From Chitinophagaceae bacterium (GTDB lineage: Bacteria; Bacteroidota; Bacteroidia; Chitinophagales; Chitinophagaceae): DNA of 6,206 nt. Positions 6,061 to 6,206 of the stretch are shown here, one piece after another. Each line of letters begins with the position of its first letter. The first letter of the stretch is position 1. Location: NCBI GenBank assembly GCA_947463755.1, contig CANHUK010000104.1:1-6206 (forward strand), given 5' to 3'. A program made the translations under genes and the position numbers. The notes beneath the pieces were generated by a model. It was not told where the DNA came from. It saw only the letters and a program-made list of their open reading frames with translations, and did not search any database.

Positions 6061-6206
6061 ATGGGGTTTAGATCTTCACGATCGATCGGGCAGTCAGTTT
6101 CGGCGTTGAAGCGTGCCATCCTCCGCTCCCGCCGCCGCAAGCAGGGTGTATGGCTGTTGACGGAAACCTGGCCTGCCTGCATTCCAAGGCAACGTACCGA
6201 CGGACG
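6061..6206 (+). CDS. Possible start of an unrecognised gene running off the window
   Basis: An ATG at 6061 opens a frame that stays clear to the end (about 48 codons visible), after an AT-rich patch (6044-6058) that contrasts with the GC-rich surroundings and could be promoter sequence. The visible peptide (MGFRSSRSIGQSVSALKRAI and on) is rich in Arg and Ser and matches nothing I know. Other frames here, including the minus strand, are also open for part of this stretch, so it may instead be non-coding or the tail of a minus-strand gene. The 199 nt after the lipoprotein hold nothing else I can support. Confidence 0.2.
   Translation, partial: MGFRSSRSIGQSVSALKRAILRSRRRKQGVWLLTETWPACIPRQRTDG

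Noticed and set aside
6079..6088. CGATCGATCG palindrome as an operator
   Set aside because: A simple 10-bp repeat of CGAT units with no supporting context; likely chance.

Overview
The window looks like chromosomal DNA from a visibly GC-rich member of the Bacteroidota, perhaps Chitinophagia- or Saprospiria-like. This rests mainly on the first two genes: an OmpA-family protein with a PD40 / carboxypeptidase-regulatory / OmpA_C architecture, followed directly by a PorP/SprF-family protein. That pair is characteristic of the type IX secretion system (T9SS) and gliding machinery of this phylum. Start codons generally lack strong Shine-Dalgarno sequences, which also fits. I see no RNA genes, CRISPR arrays, insertion sequences or phage genes.

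Layout. (1) Bases 1-3179, plus strand: a compact run of three genes. These are the 3' part of a PorE-like OmpA-family protein (its start lies before the window), a PorP/SprF-like outer-membrane protein beginning 7 nt later, and an MFS transporter of the anion:cation symporter (ACS) type whose likely start overlaps the porP-like stop by 7 nt. (2) Bases 3176-4051, minus strand: a two-gene unit with a small, highly charged, probably helical protein of unknown family first and an Hsp20/alpha-crystallin small heat shock protein second. The Hsp20 gene meets the MFS gene tail to tail, with overlapping stop codons. It also carries a perfect 14-bp inverted repeat inside its coding region. (3) Bases 4052-4298: a divergent intergenic region with weak candidate promoters on both strands. 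(4) Bases 4299-6007, plus strand: a translationally coupled pair (ATGA overlap) made of a secreted, probably envelope-located protein of about 311 aa and a predicted lipoprotein of 258 aa; I cannot place either in a family with confidence. (5) Bases 6008-6206: a small hairpin, an AT-rich patch, and an open frame that runs off the end and may or may not be a gene.

How the genes relate. The OmpA-like protein probably anchors to peptidoglycan and pairs with the PorP-like barrel at the outer membrane. The MFS transporter is an inner-membrane carrier, probably for an organic anion, and shares the transcript without an obvious functional link. The minus-strand unit looks like cytoplasmic protein-quality control with an unknown small partner. 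The last pair looks like an uncharacterised cell-envelope module and is, with the Hsp20 partner, the least explained part of the window.
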